Positions 34,835 through 45,654 are shown, counted from the stretch's first letter. The stretch: DNA of 64,000 nt from Eremomyces bilateralis CBS 781.70 (GCF_010015585.1 NW_022985086.1:117118-181117), one strand, 5' to 3'. Program-made: numbers and translations. The notes: generated from the sequence alone by a model not told the origin.

Positions 34835-35798
34835 ATGCGTATCTTATCTACTATTTCTCTGGCTGTCCTCGCTGCGGCGGCACCTGTCGAACTGGTGGAG
34901 CGTCAGTTTGGTGGTGGTGGTGGCGGATCAACCTCGAATGAGTTAACTCAGGGCAGCTGCAAGGAGGTTGTCTTCATCTTCGCGCGTGGTTCAGGGGAGC
35001 CTGGAAATATCGTGAGTTCATGGCATATTCCTGTTCAACCGGGAACGATAAACTAAATCGATTTGAAAGGGTATGATCATCGGGCCCCCCTTGATTAGCG
35101 CCCTCAAGGCGCTAGTCCCAAATACGGCCGTCCAGGGCGTCCCATATTCGGCAGGTATTGCAGGCAACCTACAACGCGGCGGTACGGATCAAGCGTCTAT
35201 CAACACAGCCACCCAGATCTTTAACCAGGCGAACACGAAGTGTCCTGATTCTATTATCATCGCCGGAGGGTATTCGCAAGGCGCTGCCCTTATGCACCGC
35301 ACGATCGAGAAGCTACCCGACAATGTTAAGAATAAGATCGCTGCCGTCGTCACCTTCGGTGATACCCAGAACGAAGAAGATAAGGGTACGATCCCTAACT
35401 TCCCTCCTGAGAAGGTCAAGATCTTCTGTAACGAAAACGACGGAGTCTGCGGCGCCAGCCTTTCGGTTAATGCGGGCCATATGTCGTACTCCACCTCGAT
35501 GAAACCCGCAGCCCAATTCCTTGCTGATGGCGTTAATAAGGCCAAGCAAGGTGGTGGTGCTAGCAGCGGCAGCTCCTCTGGCAGCTCCTCTGACGGCTCC
35601 TCCGGTAGCCCAACTGGTGGCCCTAGTGGCCTTGGTGGCCTCGGCGGGATCTCTGGCGGCGGCGGACTTGGCGGGCTCTCTGGCAGCGGCGGACTCAGTG
35701 GGCTGTCTGGTGGTCTGGGAGGCCTCAGAGGCGGTGGACTCGGCGGTCTGATGAGCGGCGGCCGTGGTGGACTTGGCGGTCTGAGGGGCGGTTCTTAA
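34835..35798 (+). CDS. Secreted cutinase (carbohydrate esterase family 5) with Gly/Ser-rich tail
   Basis: Hydrolyses cutin or other polyesters outside the cell. Exons 34835-35011 and 35070-35798; 301 residues. I chose ATG 34835 because it starts the signal peptide ([17 protein letters not shown]); an in-frame ATG at 34730 would put a soluble stretch first. Catalytic triad: S in GGYSQGA, D in CNENDGVC, H in NAGHMSY. Cysteines in [21 protein letters not shown] and GVCGAS form the usual disulfides. Normal cutinases end near residue 225; here about 75 further residues of Gly, Ser and Leu ([18 protein letters not shown] repeats) follow, with no clear GPI signal. The tail may be a flexible or surface-attaching extension. 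Confidence 0.95.
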
Positions 35799-35810
35799 AC
35801 GGATGTTGCG

Positions 35811-35862
35811 GAACGGAAGAGCGGATGGGATTCTCTATGTTCAGCTTGATGTGGCCGTGTGT
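35811..35862 (-). rRNA. Truncated 5S rRNA copy (5' part)
   Basis: On the minus strand from 35862 the sequence reads ACACACGGCCACATCAAGCT and continues to about position 50 of 5S rRNA, with several mismatches to the full copy at 45536-45654. The 3' two thirds are missing. It begins just 13 bp after the cutinase stop. A pseudogene. Confidence 0.6.
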
Positions 35863-35969
35863 ATCAGAGAGCGAAGCTTTCCACGATATCAAATTCGATC
35901 ATGGATCCATTCCGCTCTGCTTCTATCCAGCTACCGTGCCTCTACGAACAATGTGCAAAAAACAAAAAA

Positions 35970-35996
35970 AAAACATACAGCAATGGGAGTTCCCCA
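35970..35996 (-). rRNA. Truncated 5S rRNA copy (3' end) with T-run terminator
   Basis: The plus strand reads AAACATACAGCAATGGGAGT, identical to the 3' end and oligo-T terminator side of the full copy at 45536. Only about 25 nt of 5S are kept. Together with the previous fragment it repeats the two-copies-in-a-row arrangement seen at 45.4 kb. Confidence 0.6.
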
Positions 35997-37149
35997 TAAC
36001 TCTCCCGCCGGTATAAAAGAGGTCGAAATCAGAGTGTCAATACCACCGAGAGACGCGGAGCCGTCGATAATACACTCTCTGCACCCAGGGTAAAGCTTGT
36101 AAAGATGCCGTTTCTCCTTAGTTTTCCAGTCTCGCTCTCAGTCACCGTTTTGTTCGTAGTCTACAGTACTCTCCTTCAGTTCTAGTCTCATCAAATTCGG
36201 CGGTATTCGACGCTATCAATACTCCAAGCAGCGAAAGTTCTCTACATCCATTCTAAAGAAACGTCTCGACAGTGGCACCACGACACTTTATTATGAATGG
36301 CGAAGCCCGAGAACAGGAGGCAGAAGAACTTCTAGCTGATTTCCAGAGCAAGCCCCTCGATGATACGGTCCCAGTATCGGACAGAACTTCGTACAAGCGC
36401 GGCTACGCTATGAGGCTCGTCAACCCAAGTGGAGAACTGATTTCGGGACCCGTCTGGGAGGTTTCTAATGTGAGGTCTGTCTTCTACTTGTGCATAGAAG
36501 GATAGTAACATCCAGGTAGTGGATTGTCCACGAGCTTCCTTCGCTTACCAGAATCTCAAACGAACCTAGGCGCAAAAAGCGGACTGCGAGTCTGCGACTG
36601 CTCTACCGCCATACAAGATTGTCATTACCCATGACCTCCATCGACACCACAGCTAATCTTTCGTGATTCTTAAACCCTTTTTGCGAACTATTAGCGCCAA
36701 AACCTCTTCCATACCGCGATGTTGTAACATCTCACGGCACGTATCACGTATACCCGCTGCAATCTATCGAATCACGGTTTGCTCCCGCTTCAACTAGAAG
36801 CTTTGCTTCAACAAGCCCACTAGAGAGTACTTTCTGGAACCTTTGCGATTCGCGACAGAGTACTCTGTAGGGATGAGTGCAGATGGTATGGGATGATATG
36901 CCTGCTCTTGTCCAACAACAACAACAACAACAACAGCGACGATACATGATAGCCTACTTAAAGCGAGCGCCTCGGATAGCTCCAACTTTCGCGTGTGATT
37001 GCAAAGTTAAGCTTTAAGTCCGCTGGGAATGCTACGTACCAGAGGGCCTGTCCGCCGCCAGCCCGATCACCCGAGCAAATCTGAATTTGTAGTTTCAATC
37101 GGCCTGTCCGTGCTATGGTATTAATACAAGAATATTAGAATACTAATAC
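35997..37149. other. Intergenic region with (CAA)n microsatellite and relics
   Basis: Contains a (CAA)n tract at about 36913-36935 and an ankyrin-like relic (separate entry). An ORF at 36272-36505 is not recognised. Confidence 0.4.
36655..36850 (-). pseudogene. Ankyrin-repeat protein remnant
   Basis: The minus strand encodes LVEAKLLVEAGANRDSIDCSGYT, which fits an ankyrin repeat (VKLLVEAGANxxxxDxxGYTPL), and then stops at TGA. The next frame continues RDTCREMLQHRGMEEVLALIV without a gap, as if one frameshift separates them. No start or longer repeat array is present. A relic of a host gene; weak but specific pattern. Confidence 0.35.
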
Positions 37150-38774
37150 TCATGCTGGTTTCCACTCATAGTGATGTGCCCCTTTCTCAGTCTTCCCAGG
37201 GTCTTCGCCATTAGCATGCGGCCTATCATACGAATGAGCGCCAAAGTAATCCATCTCCGCTTCCATGAACTGGGTGGGCAACATCGTACCACCTGCATAC
37301 TTGACATATTCCAAGCTGGCACTCAAACTCGGCACATAATTGTCCCATTCCATCGCCTTCAGCACGACATTCTTCAGCGGCTGGAAGTTTTCGTGAAGAA
37401 CAGAAGACACTTCATCAATGAGCTTTATGTTCATGATGGGTTGTTCCTGGGCATTGTCGGAATGAAAAACTGGTTCCAGCATGTCGGCAATGTGCCCCGC
37501 TTGGATAATACATCCAGCGCGCCAGATGCGGATGCAAGTGCCGAGATCAATGTCCCAGCTCTCGTCCTTGCTAGCGCGTGCGATGAGTTCGAGTCCCTGA
37601 CAAAAGCTGCAGAGAAACGAAGCGTAGACCGCACGCCGCAAGTCCTCGAGGAATGCTTTCTTAATGTTCTGCGTTGCCTCCTGTGGGACTGGAATGTTGT
37701 CTAGAATCTTGAGATTCTCTGCCACGCGTAGTCGTTGATCTCGATTACCGCTGGCTACACGGAGAAAATGACCCGTTGCTATTGTCGGGGCAGCAACGTG
37801 CCGAAGAGCTGCTTCTGAGACTGTCCAATACCCCGTGCCTTCAGAGTTGTCGTCGTCTTGTACGACCTTATCCAGCACATCGTCGAGAACGAAGCCAGCA
37901 GTACCTGCACCTTCGCCCTTCTTGTCACCGCTAGGAGTTTTCCTTGTCCGGCAAATCTCGCTACCTATCTGTACCAAGTACGTGTCTCGCAGCTCGCCAG
38001 TAGAGTCCCATTTCTTGAAAACTTCACCAATCTCATCGTACGGCATCCTCAAAGACTTGTGCATAATTGACCAAGCTTCACTGATCGTGGAGAGCATGCC
38101 ATTTTCGATGCCGTTGTGGACCATTTTAACCTGGATGAAAATTAGCTAACGATGCAATGGGATGCGAAGGTGCTTACAAAATGCCCGGCGCCCCTTGGTC
38201 CAATATATGCAACACAAGGCTTTTCGCTCTTGGGATCCTTTGCCGCAAACTTCTCTAGCAGTGGCAGCACTTTCTCAATTGCCTCCTTGTTGCCGCCTGG
38301 CGACATGCTCGGGCCTCTTCGAGCACTTTGATATCCGCCACTAACACCCATGCCTACCCAATGCACATTTTCGCTTGCTAGTGCCTTCTGGCGTCGTTCT
38401 GTGTTGCGATAGTGCTCATTCCCGCCATCCAAGATGATGTCGCCTTCTGTAAGGTAGTCCCAAATCTTTTCCATGACGCTATCGGCCGGCTTTCCATGCG
38501 TGATGCTGAAGATGTACACGGCGGGCTTGTCGCCTTTCATTGAATTTGCAAAGTCATGTATGTCACGGAACCCTTCGATCTTGCCCTTCAAGAGCTTCTC
38601 CTTTTCCTGCGCCTCTTTTGCCATGTTTATTGCTTGGGAGACATTCTCATTAGAAATGTCCCACAGCGAAACATCTAGACCTTGCTCAGCAAATCCAAGC
38701 GACATCATTGTGCCCATGTTACCAGCACCGACGATGCCGATACGTTTGTAGGTTTGATTTTGATTAAATGCCAT
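37150..38774 (-). CDS. 6-phosphogluconate dehydrogenase-like protein with altered phosphate site
   Basis: 525 residues, exons 38774-38178 and 38130-37150. NADP-binding GIVGAGNMG, GMGVSGGYQSARRGPSMSPGG, and the catalytic block GHFVKMVHNGIENG (K201, N205, E208) are kept, as is the late DYFGAH histidine. From memory of the sheep enzyme, the substrate phosphate is held by Tyr191, Lys260, Arg287 and Arg446; here the aligned residues are N209, E296 (NSEGTGYWT), Q409 (CIIQAG) and M492 (EMDYFGAH). The dehydrogenase chemistry should work, but the usual phosphorylated substrate may not bind. The protein is also about 35 residues longer than standard. It is divergent from the phosphomannose isomerase gene. 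Oxidative decarboxylation of a different sugar acid is my inference. Confidence 0.9.
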
Positions 38775-39135
38775 GATTATGGAGGTTGTAGCAGTATGAT
38801 TTTTTAGCTAACATGTGGCGAGTGAAAACTATCGTAATAGCAATAGTTTACTAGAGGTTGAGTCTTAGAAAATAAATCTTATGAAAGTAGCGGGGAATTT
38901 TGACACTATCTTTGACCCAAATATCAGTTTACGTCAGTATTTACTAGGAAGCGTTCGTTGTTGCGTTGCGGCAATGACGACAGTATTACGCCGCCGTGGA
39001 TACGTTTAAGGAGCTAAAATCGCATCCTAGATTTAGCACAGGAACGTCTTCAGTCTATTTCGACAAAAACCGCGTCCATTTTCTCCCACTGACTGAAAAC
39101 TCAACCATCCATTTGCTCCCAATGTACATACCGAC
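38775..39135. promoter_or_regulatory. Divergent promoter, 6PGDH-like / phosphomannose isomerase
   Basis: 361 bp between two head-to-head start codons, so the genes probably share control. No motif stands out. Confidence 0.4.
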
Positions 39136-40453
39136 ATGGTGGAATCAATAATCCAGCTTAAATGCTCTTGCAATGTCCGTTGATACCCAATTGACCTCCT
39201 GAATATGCTGCTAATGTCTCTAGACCTATTCATGGGGCAAGAAGGGGCACGAATCTCTTGCTGCAAGGCTCTGTGCCAAGGTTCCCGGGACTGACTTCAA
39301 GATCGACGACAGTAAGGAATATGCTGAAGTATAAATTGCCCGCCTCTCCCGCCAGACCAAGAAGCTCACGGGCATGCAGATGTGGATGGGGACATACCCA
39401 ACGACTCCGTCTTATGTGCTCTCTTCCGGCGAGAATCTACAAGACTTGCTCAATGCCAACAAAGAGAAGCTCATCGGTAAAACAGTCTTGGAAAAGTATG
39501 GCGCTGATTTGCCATTCCTATCTAAGATTCTGTCCGTCGCAAAGGCGTTGCCGCTCCAGCTTCACCCAAACAAAGAACTTGCGTCGCAGTTGAACAAGCA
39601 GAACCCAGAAAAGTTCAGCGATCCAAACCATAAGCCCGAGATTGCTGTTGCTCTATCAGATTTTGAGCTTTTTGTCGGTTTCAAGCCGCTCAAGGTCATC
39701 AGTGACCTCTTTCGGCTCGATATCCTCAAGCGCTTTCTTCCAGATGGCTTCAAGAGAGATAGGTTCAGTGATGCCAATCTGCGACTCATTTGTAGCTCCT
39801 TACTCAAAGCACCGGAGAGTGTTGTTGAAGAGGTGGTTCGGGATCTCCAGTCACTTTCAAAAGAGCAGCTAGGACAACAAGCGTACATGCTAGATTTGCT
39901 GCCAAGGTTACGGGAGCAATACACCAGCGCCGACAACGGGATCTTGCTGGCGCTGCTGTGCATGAACTTCATGAAGCTCAAGGCAGGAGAAGCGGTGTAT
40001 GTCCCGCAGGATAGCGTTCACGCATACCTATCTGGTGACATTGTGGAGTGCATGGCGCGCAGTGACAATGTACTCAACACTGGCTTCTGTCCTGCAGCTG
40101 ATCGGGATTCGGTCGATGTCTTTACAGACACTCTTTCGTTTTCGCCACACGAGGCTGACGCAGCGATTCTGGCTACCAAAGAGAGCGAAAAGGGCAGTGG
40201 AAAGACGATTGTCTACGCTGCAGAGTTTAGCGTTCTGTGTACTTCACTGAAAGCGGGAGAAGCCGAGAAAGTAAAGGAGATTGAAGGGCCCAGCATCTTA
40301 TGGGTAACGAGCGGTGCCGGATCATTGATTGCAAACTCGGAAGAAAAAGATCTACAAGAAGGAGGTATCTTTTTCATTGCTCAGGGGGTGCCGGTAGAGT
40401 TTACGGCGAATGACAAGGAGGCATTGGTGGCGTATCGTGCCTATGCGGAATAG
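39136..40453 (+). CDS. Mannose-6-phosphate isomerase, type I
   Basis: Interconverts mannose 6-phosphate and fructose 6-phosphate with zinc. Three exons: 39136-39174, 39224-39328, 39380-40453; 405 residues. The first two are short and fall outside the long ORF: MVESIIQLKCSCN, then TYSWGKKGHESLAARL ending KEYAE, spliced to MWMGTYPTTPSYVL. Zinc ligands are Q and H in QLHPNKE, E in KPEIAVAL and H in VPQDSVHAYLSGD; the signature GDIVECMARSDNVLNTGF follows. Introns are 49 and 51 nt; the first donor is GTCCGT. The housekeeping gene of a filamentous fungus is usually longer (about 430-460), so this may be a cluster paralogue serving the neighbouring sugar genes. Confidence 0.93.
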
Positions 40454-40713
40454 ACTGAGACCGGAACGCGTATCGGACAACCAACGTGCTACTGATGCGC
40501 TGAGTGAAGAATAGCGGAATACAATGTCTCTAGAGCAGTTTCGCTAGGTTGTCGAATGCTAGTTGAAATCGCAAATATCAATGACATCATGCATATTCTT
40601 ACCTCCAACCCTAGTACAAAACAGCTGATACGCCACTGCCCGTTCATTCAGTGCATTTTAGAGAGTATTCTACGTACTAACCTCAGTTCTTTCTCAGATC
40701 AACTCATTGAGCA

Positions 40714-41864
40714 ATGGCCCAAACGCAAACCCAATCGCTACCACCTCTATCCATCGCAACCTCCTCCTTGAATCCATTCCCTGCGGCCACAGAAGCTCCG
40801 CACGATCTCAGCTCAAAACTCCACGCCATCACCCACGCAGGATTCCGTGCAATTGAATTAGCCTTTGCAGACTTTCTATCTTATGTTGAGCAGCACTTTG
40901 GTCGCAAGGTCGACCCTCAGGCCTGGGACGATCTAAGCACTGCGGCAAGGGCACTGCGGCAAGAATGTAAGACGTTGCAGTTGGAGATCATGATGCTTCA
41001 ACCATTCAGTAACTTTGAAGGCTGGGATCCAGAGTCGGAAGAAGGGAGAAGCAAGCGGGAAAATGCGTTTGCGAGAGCAAAGGGATGGATTCGACTTATG
41101 CAGGATCTAGGAACTGATATGTTGCAGGTATGACTTTTGCAGGCGATATATGGCTTGATAATATCTTGAGTCTAACGAGCTTTGGGATGTAGGTCGGTTC
41201 CACAGATGCTCCAAACATCAAGAAGGACAAGGCATTTCTGGCGGCAGATCTCGCCCGACTAGCAGACATGCTAGCAGAGCACAATATGCGCCTAGCCTAC
41301 GAGAACTGGTGCTGGGCCACATTCGCGACAAACTGGCGTGACGTCTACGACCTCGTCGTTGCCGTAGACCGGCCAAACATAGGGCTCTGTTTGGACACAT
41401 TCCAGTCATCCGGTGGTGAGTGGGGCGATCCAACAACAGCATCCGGCCACCGAGAAGATGTGCCGAAGCACGAGCTGGAAGATCGATTTCAGGACAGCAT
41501 GCAGCAGCTGGGGGCGACGTTACCCAAGGAGAAGATCTACTTGCTGCAGGTGTCGGATGCTTACAAGCCGCCGCAGCCGCTAGATGCGAGTCTGGACGGA
41601 AGTGGATTGAGGCCGAGGGGAAGATGGAGCGGTGCGTTTAGACCGATGCCCGGGAAGCAGGGCGGGTATTTGCCTGTTTTGGAAGTAGCGAAGGCGGTGA
41701 AGCGCACTGGGTTCCGAGGTTGGTTCAGTATTGAGATATTTGATGGTGGCCCGGCGGGCAAAGACAGGGAGCTGGGAAATCTGGACGATCAGGCTAAGGA
41801 GATTATGGAATTAAGCCAGGCATTTTTGACGAAGGCGATGGAAGAATGCGACTATGTAGTCTAA
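40714..41864 (+). CDS. Sugar isomerase/epimerase-type TIM barrel (3-dehydroshikimate dehydratase-like)
   Basis: 361 residues, exons 40714-41127 and 41193-41864. Xylose isomerase-like TIM-barrel fold: LHAITHAGFRAIELAFADF, MLAEHNMRLAYENWCWATF, RPNIGLCLDTFQ, EKIYLLQVSDAY and FRGWFSIEIFD. The metal ligands expected for dehydroshikimate dehydratases (E in AYENW, D in CLDTF, Q in LLQVSD, E in SIEIF) are all present. Dehydratases of this kind give protocatechuate from quinate or shikimate breakdown, but no other quinate genes are nearby. With sugar enzymes on both sides, an isomerase or dehydratase of a keto-sugar or sugar acid is equally possible. It follows the isomerase gene by 260 bp on the same strand. 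Confidence 0.85.
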
Positions 41865-42050
41865 GCCCTGGAATGTTGCAATGGCAATTATACAGCAGAG
41901 ACTCCATAGTACAAACTTCTCTTGCAATCTCATTTAACACTTTGTGGACTCTCGTTTGATTTCCTCTATGTCCAGCGTACATTCATGCCAAGGGTACTCT
42001 TCTAATATTTCTATAGTGCACATCTGAGTCAAGGAACATGGAGCTGTCCA

Positions 42051-43171
42051 CTATCCGTTCACGACAACTCCACCATTCGGGTGCAAGCTCTGGCCAGAGA
42101 TAAAACTGCTGTCTTGGCTAGCCAGGAACACAAAACAGGTCGCAACCTCACTCGGCTGACCAGCACGGCCCATTGGGGTCTGATGGAACCCTTTTTGAGT
42201 TTCTTTGGTCATGGTAGCAGGAATAAGCGGAGTCCAGACTATTGGATGTGTATCAGCAGCTTGATCGAAAATGGTTGAAGCTGTGCGCATACCTGGACCT
42301 GGGCAGACACAATTGACACGAATACCTTCGCCGGCTACCTGATTCGACAGAGCCCGCGTGAATGAGACGATGGCTCCCTGGGAAATCTGTTAGCTTCAAC
42401 TGTGAGGCTGAGGTGATTGCGAACTTCAGTACCTTTGTGGATGTGTAATCGAGCAGATCAGGGCGCCCGACATAAGCGTTGATGGAGGCATTGTTGATGA
42501 TGGTATCGCCAGACTTTAGATGAGGCAAGACGTATTTAGAGAGGTAGAATACTGGGTTGATGTTTGTTGCAAAAGTATCTTCCCAAGTATGTCTGCGATA
42601 AATCAGTCACTTATCACATTCTACATGAAATGATGGACTTACTCGGTCAGATCCTTGATCTTCTCAACTTGAATCTGGGTACCAGCATTGTTGACCAGAA
42701 TATTCACACCACCAAGCTTGTCCAACGCAGTATCAATGATCTTCTTACAGTTTTCTTTCTCCTTAATGTCAGTCGCGAGCAAATAGCACTTGCGGCCATG
42801 CTCTTCCACCCGCTTCTTTGTCTCCTGGGCGTCTTCCTCTTCGTCGGGAAGTTCGACAATCAACGAGTCGGCTCCCTCCATGGCAAAGAGGATGGCAATA
42901 GCACGGCCGATGCCAGAGTCCCCACCGGTGATGATTGCCTTTTTGCCCTCTAGCTTTCCAGCGGCTTTGTACTTCTGATAGTCACCATCCTCTGTCGGTA
43001 GCTGGGTAGATACAGGCTTCGGATCCTGCATGTCTTTCTGTTTTCCAGGTCTCTCCTGATTATGGGGAGGGATTTGATGACCTATGGCAAGTTAAAGGGT
43101 GGTCTACAGATACTAACCTATACTGGTCCTTGTAAGTTGCACTTACCTTTTTCAAACTGACTTTCAGCCAT
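42051..43171 (-). CDS. Short-chain dehydrogenase/reductase (SDR), glucose/general-stress type
   Basis: 298 residues from five exons: 43171-43147, 43081-42643, 42592-42433, 42377-42293, 42238-42051. Motifs: TGGDSGIGRA (coenzyme), NNAG, catalytic serine in INNASINA, YTSTK (Y-x3-K) and VCPGP-VWTPLIPATM. The N-terminal extension (HQIPPHNQERPGKQKDMQDPKP) before the Rossmann fold is typical of the bacterial and fungal stress-induced glucose-dehydrogenase-like SDRs. Several long readings cross introns in frame; I placed the last intron (42292-42239) because VNCVCPGP-VWTPLIP is the family pattern. It is convergent with the TIM-barrel gene and closes the sugar gene group. Substrate unknown. Confidence 0.92.
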
Positions 43172-44608
43172 TTGCAGTATTTCAGTCGAGGTTCGATATG
43201 AGTTTAAATAAGAATGCGGCGTTAATTGACTAAATTGAGAGATGAGAGATGGAATTCAATTGAGCGAGGAGGGTGTTTGCAATATGCTCTATATGGCCTG
43301 CAGCTAATACTTCGGTTTTATAGGCGCCTTAATGCCGTCGATGTTCTTGGGTGTCCCACGGCCGTCACATCACCCTGACGTCAGCGATGACCGAGCATTA
43401 TTTTCCGCTTCAAAGAGAATTGCAAACGTGAGCCACGTAAATGGCAGCAATTAAATGAGTGGATGTTACCACTTCTAGGACCGAGTAAACTTTCCGTTAA
43501 TCCAACCAAACCCACTTCCAGATGCCTATATTGTACAACATTTCAAGTTCATGCTGAGCGTGGGAGGTATAGAGAAAGGTAGACTTCTGGATGCGACGAA
43601 GACGAAATGTTGCGAACCCAGCCAATGGGCACGTCGTTTGAAGCTTTCTTCAACTGCATACACAGCGCAGGAACCCCACAGGTACCAAATGTTGCGCGTT
43701 CTCGTCCTAGAACTAAGACAGGTCATCATGTCTGTGTTGGATATCAACCATCTTCTCTGTTACCTCAGCAAGCTCAGGCTATTTGCAGGACTTCTTCTTC
43801 GACTGTAGCAGAAGATGGCGCATCTGCTCCATCTTCATTGTTACCGCCTCCAACATCGAAGGCAAGGACTCGCGATCAGGGGGGCGCGGTAGTTTGTGTA
43901 GCAGAATGGTCGATAGCTGGGATCTATAGCTCCGAATTCCAAATTTTTGAGATAGAATTGGTCTATATTGCGCGTAGAATCATTCCATGAAGCTGATGAT
44001 GTTGACCTGAATGCTCACCAATTTGCATGCCACGAACGTCAACGCCACCAAAAAATTTCAAATTTGGCTCAGGCCCTTCGTGTGGGTGACCCATTTTGGG
44101 TTAGCGCCTTTGCGTCCCACTGAAGGGCCTGAGAGCCTGAGGTAAGAATTAAGTCTCCAGCCTGGTCACGTTACTTGGACTAGTCCTCGAGCAAATAGCC
44201 TGAGGATCCTATCAATGACGCTTGCTGACTGTTCGATGATTTGAATGTGTTTTTCACGATTTTGGAAAATCTCACTTTTGCATATTCTTCAATAACAACA
44301 CGAGGACTTATTGTATTTGCCCTCAAATTCACTGGGCTGTGCAGCAAGGTATACTTTATCTGGAAATTGAAGCTTTTTCCACTCCCGATGCTTGTGTCTT
44401 GTGAAAAACCCTGATATGTTAGAAACCAGACCGCGTCAGAATCGTCAACCAACCACTGTTCCCACGCTTAAGGCTAAAGGGGCATGGAGAGTGCCTAGAG
44501 AAATACTACCCAAGGTCAGTGAAACGTCTACAAATACCATATAAAGCTTTCCTATGTCGGGATTGACGCGTCCGTAGTATCATTGGGCACGCGATGTAGT
44601 CACATCTC
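43172..44608. other. Gene-free stretch with a hairpin
   Basis: Only featureless ORFs. An imperfect inverted repeat pairs about 44066-44090 (GGCTCAGGCCCTTCGTG) with 44114-44137 around a 24 nt loop; origin unknown. Confidence 0.4.
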
Positions 44609-45235
44609 CTATGCCGTCCGAATCGCCTCCGCTATGAAGTAGCTGTCAACCTTGGAGGCAGTCTCGTCGTATATGGCGGCGCCGGGAGAGTAGAAAAGGT
44701 CCTCTAATGAAAGTGGAACCTCGCGGTGCAGCATCGACTTCCTCAATCCACCTGGGGGAATGTCGGCGCCTCTGAAAACTTTCCCCGTTGTCACAGAGCG
44801 CATTTCTGCATGGTTTGAAATGAGCTAGTACTTGACACATTCCCGGCTTCCCGATAGTCGAAATTGTCGTAGTCAACACAGGCGTCCAGAAGCTGGCCAT
44901 ATCGACGGACCGTCCCCTACGCACGGTTAGTCGATGTCCATTCCGAGAGAGGGTGAGGATGCCTTTGCTTGTTCTGCCACAGTTTGGAGATGCCTATAGA
45001 CTCCCTTATAGCCTTCACAAACCCCAAACTGGTGAAGAAGATCGAGGACACGTCGTTTGACGCCATTGTAATGTAGAAAGGCACCAAATACGCAGGGAAA
45101 CTTGTTGCTTCCTTCCGAGGCTCGAGAATAACAGAGAATCGATGTGATTATTGCAATCCTGTGGTTGAATTTGGAAGGATCTTGTGGCGGTCGATCTTTC
45201 CTCTCTATCTTGGGATTGCCAGGGGCGCAAAACAT
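44609..45235 (-). pseudogene. Fragment of a DUF6589-type fungal repeat-family gene
   Basis: Two minus-strand pieces resemble the large fungal family I know as DUF6589. Upstream piece (45235-44927): LCYSRASEGSNKFPCVFGAF...GVKRRVLDLLHQFGVCEGY. Downstream piece (44803-44609): MRSVTTGKVFRGADIPPGGLRKSML, then REVPLSLEDLFYSPG and SKVDSYFIAEAIRTA. The middle, including a YDNFD-like motif near 44865, is in other frames. No complete gene can be read. Members of this family are abundant, often broken and probably mobile or amplified in fungi. Name from memory, so moderate certainty. Confidence 0.5.
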
Positions 45236-45339
45236 AAACTAACAATCTAATCCCCCTTCAACTAACTAACGACATATCCTTCACTGACTAAGAATGTATG
45301 GTAACATGCCCGGCCAATGGCAGGCAAGCAGGATAGTAC

Positions 45340-45469
45340 TACAGCGAGAGAGTTCCCACGTGGTCACCCACCGTAATTATAAATTAGTACTAGTTATCCC
45401 ATCTCTAACCTGCTTGAGTACGGCAGAGCGGACGGGATGCCCTATATTCAGGTTGATATGGCCGTATGC
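45340..45469 (-). rRNA. Degenerate 5S rRNA copy with internal insertion
   Basis: From 45469 the minus strand follows the 5S sequence at 45536-45654 closely (GGCATCCCGTCCGCTCTGCC shared), but about 13 extra bases rich in A/T sit before GGTGGGTGACCACGTGGGAA. The terminal stem is weakened and no TATA-like element lies upstream. Likely a pseudogene in tandem with the next copy. Confidence 0.65.
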
Positions 45470-45535
45470 AGTAGTAATTGAAACTTTTCACTATCAACCT
45501 AGCAATCTGCAAAATTCAACAAAACAAAAACAAAA

Positions 45536-45654
45536 ACATACAGCAATGGGAGTTCCCACGTGGTCACCCACCGTAGTACTATTCCATCTCTAACCTGCTT
45601 GAGTACGGCAGAGCGGACGGGATGCCCTATATTCAGGTTGATGTGGCCGTATGT
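45536..45654 (-). rRNA. 5S ribosomal RNA gene, apparently intact
   Basis: 119 nt on the minus strand starting ACATACGGCC and ending GCTGTATGT. These ends pair over nine base pairs (helix I, one G-T wobble), and ACCTG/CAGGT form helix II. The conserved CATCCCGTCCGCTCTGCCGT and GGTGGGTGACCACGTGGGAA loops and internal promoter are present. A T-rich Pol III terminator (TTTTTG repeated) follows at 45517-45536. A TATA-like element (CTATATTTATAG) lies about 22-33 bp upstream, as seen for fungal 5S genes. Filamentous ascomycetes scatter single 5S genes, which explains its isolation. Confidence 0.82.

Noticed and set aside
36272-36505. 77-codon plus-strand ORF with coding-like composition
   Set aside because: No family, no clear splice partner and no conservation evidence available.
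36548-36615. Possible tRNA on the minus strand (GGTAGAGC, loop CTCGCAG, GGTTCG)
   Set aside because: No matching 5' half of the D stem, no T stem and no acceptor pairing; at most a decayed tRNA.
43551-43990. Two overlapping plus-strand ORFs of 85 and 127 codons
   Set aside because: No domain, no codon pattern and no splice context.
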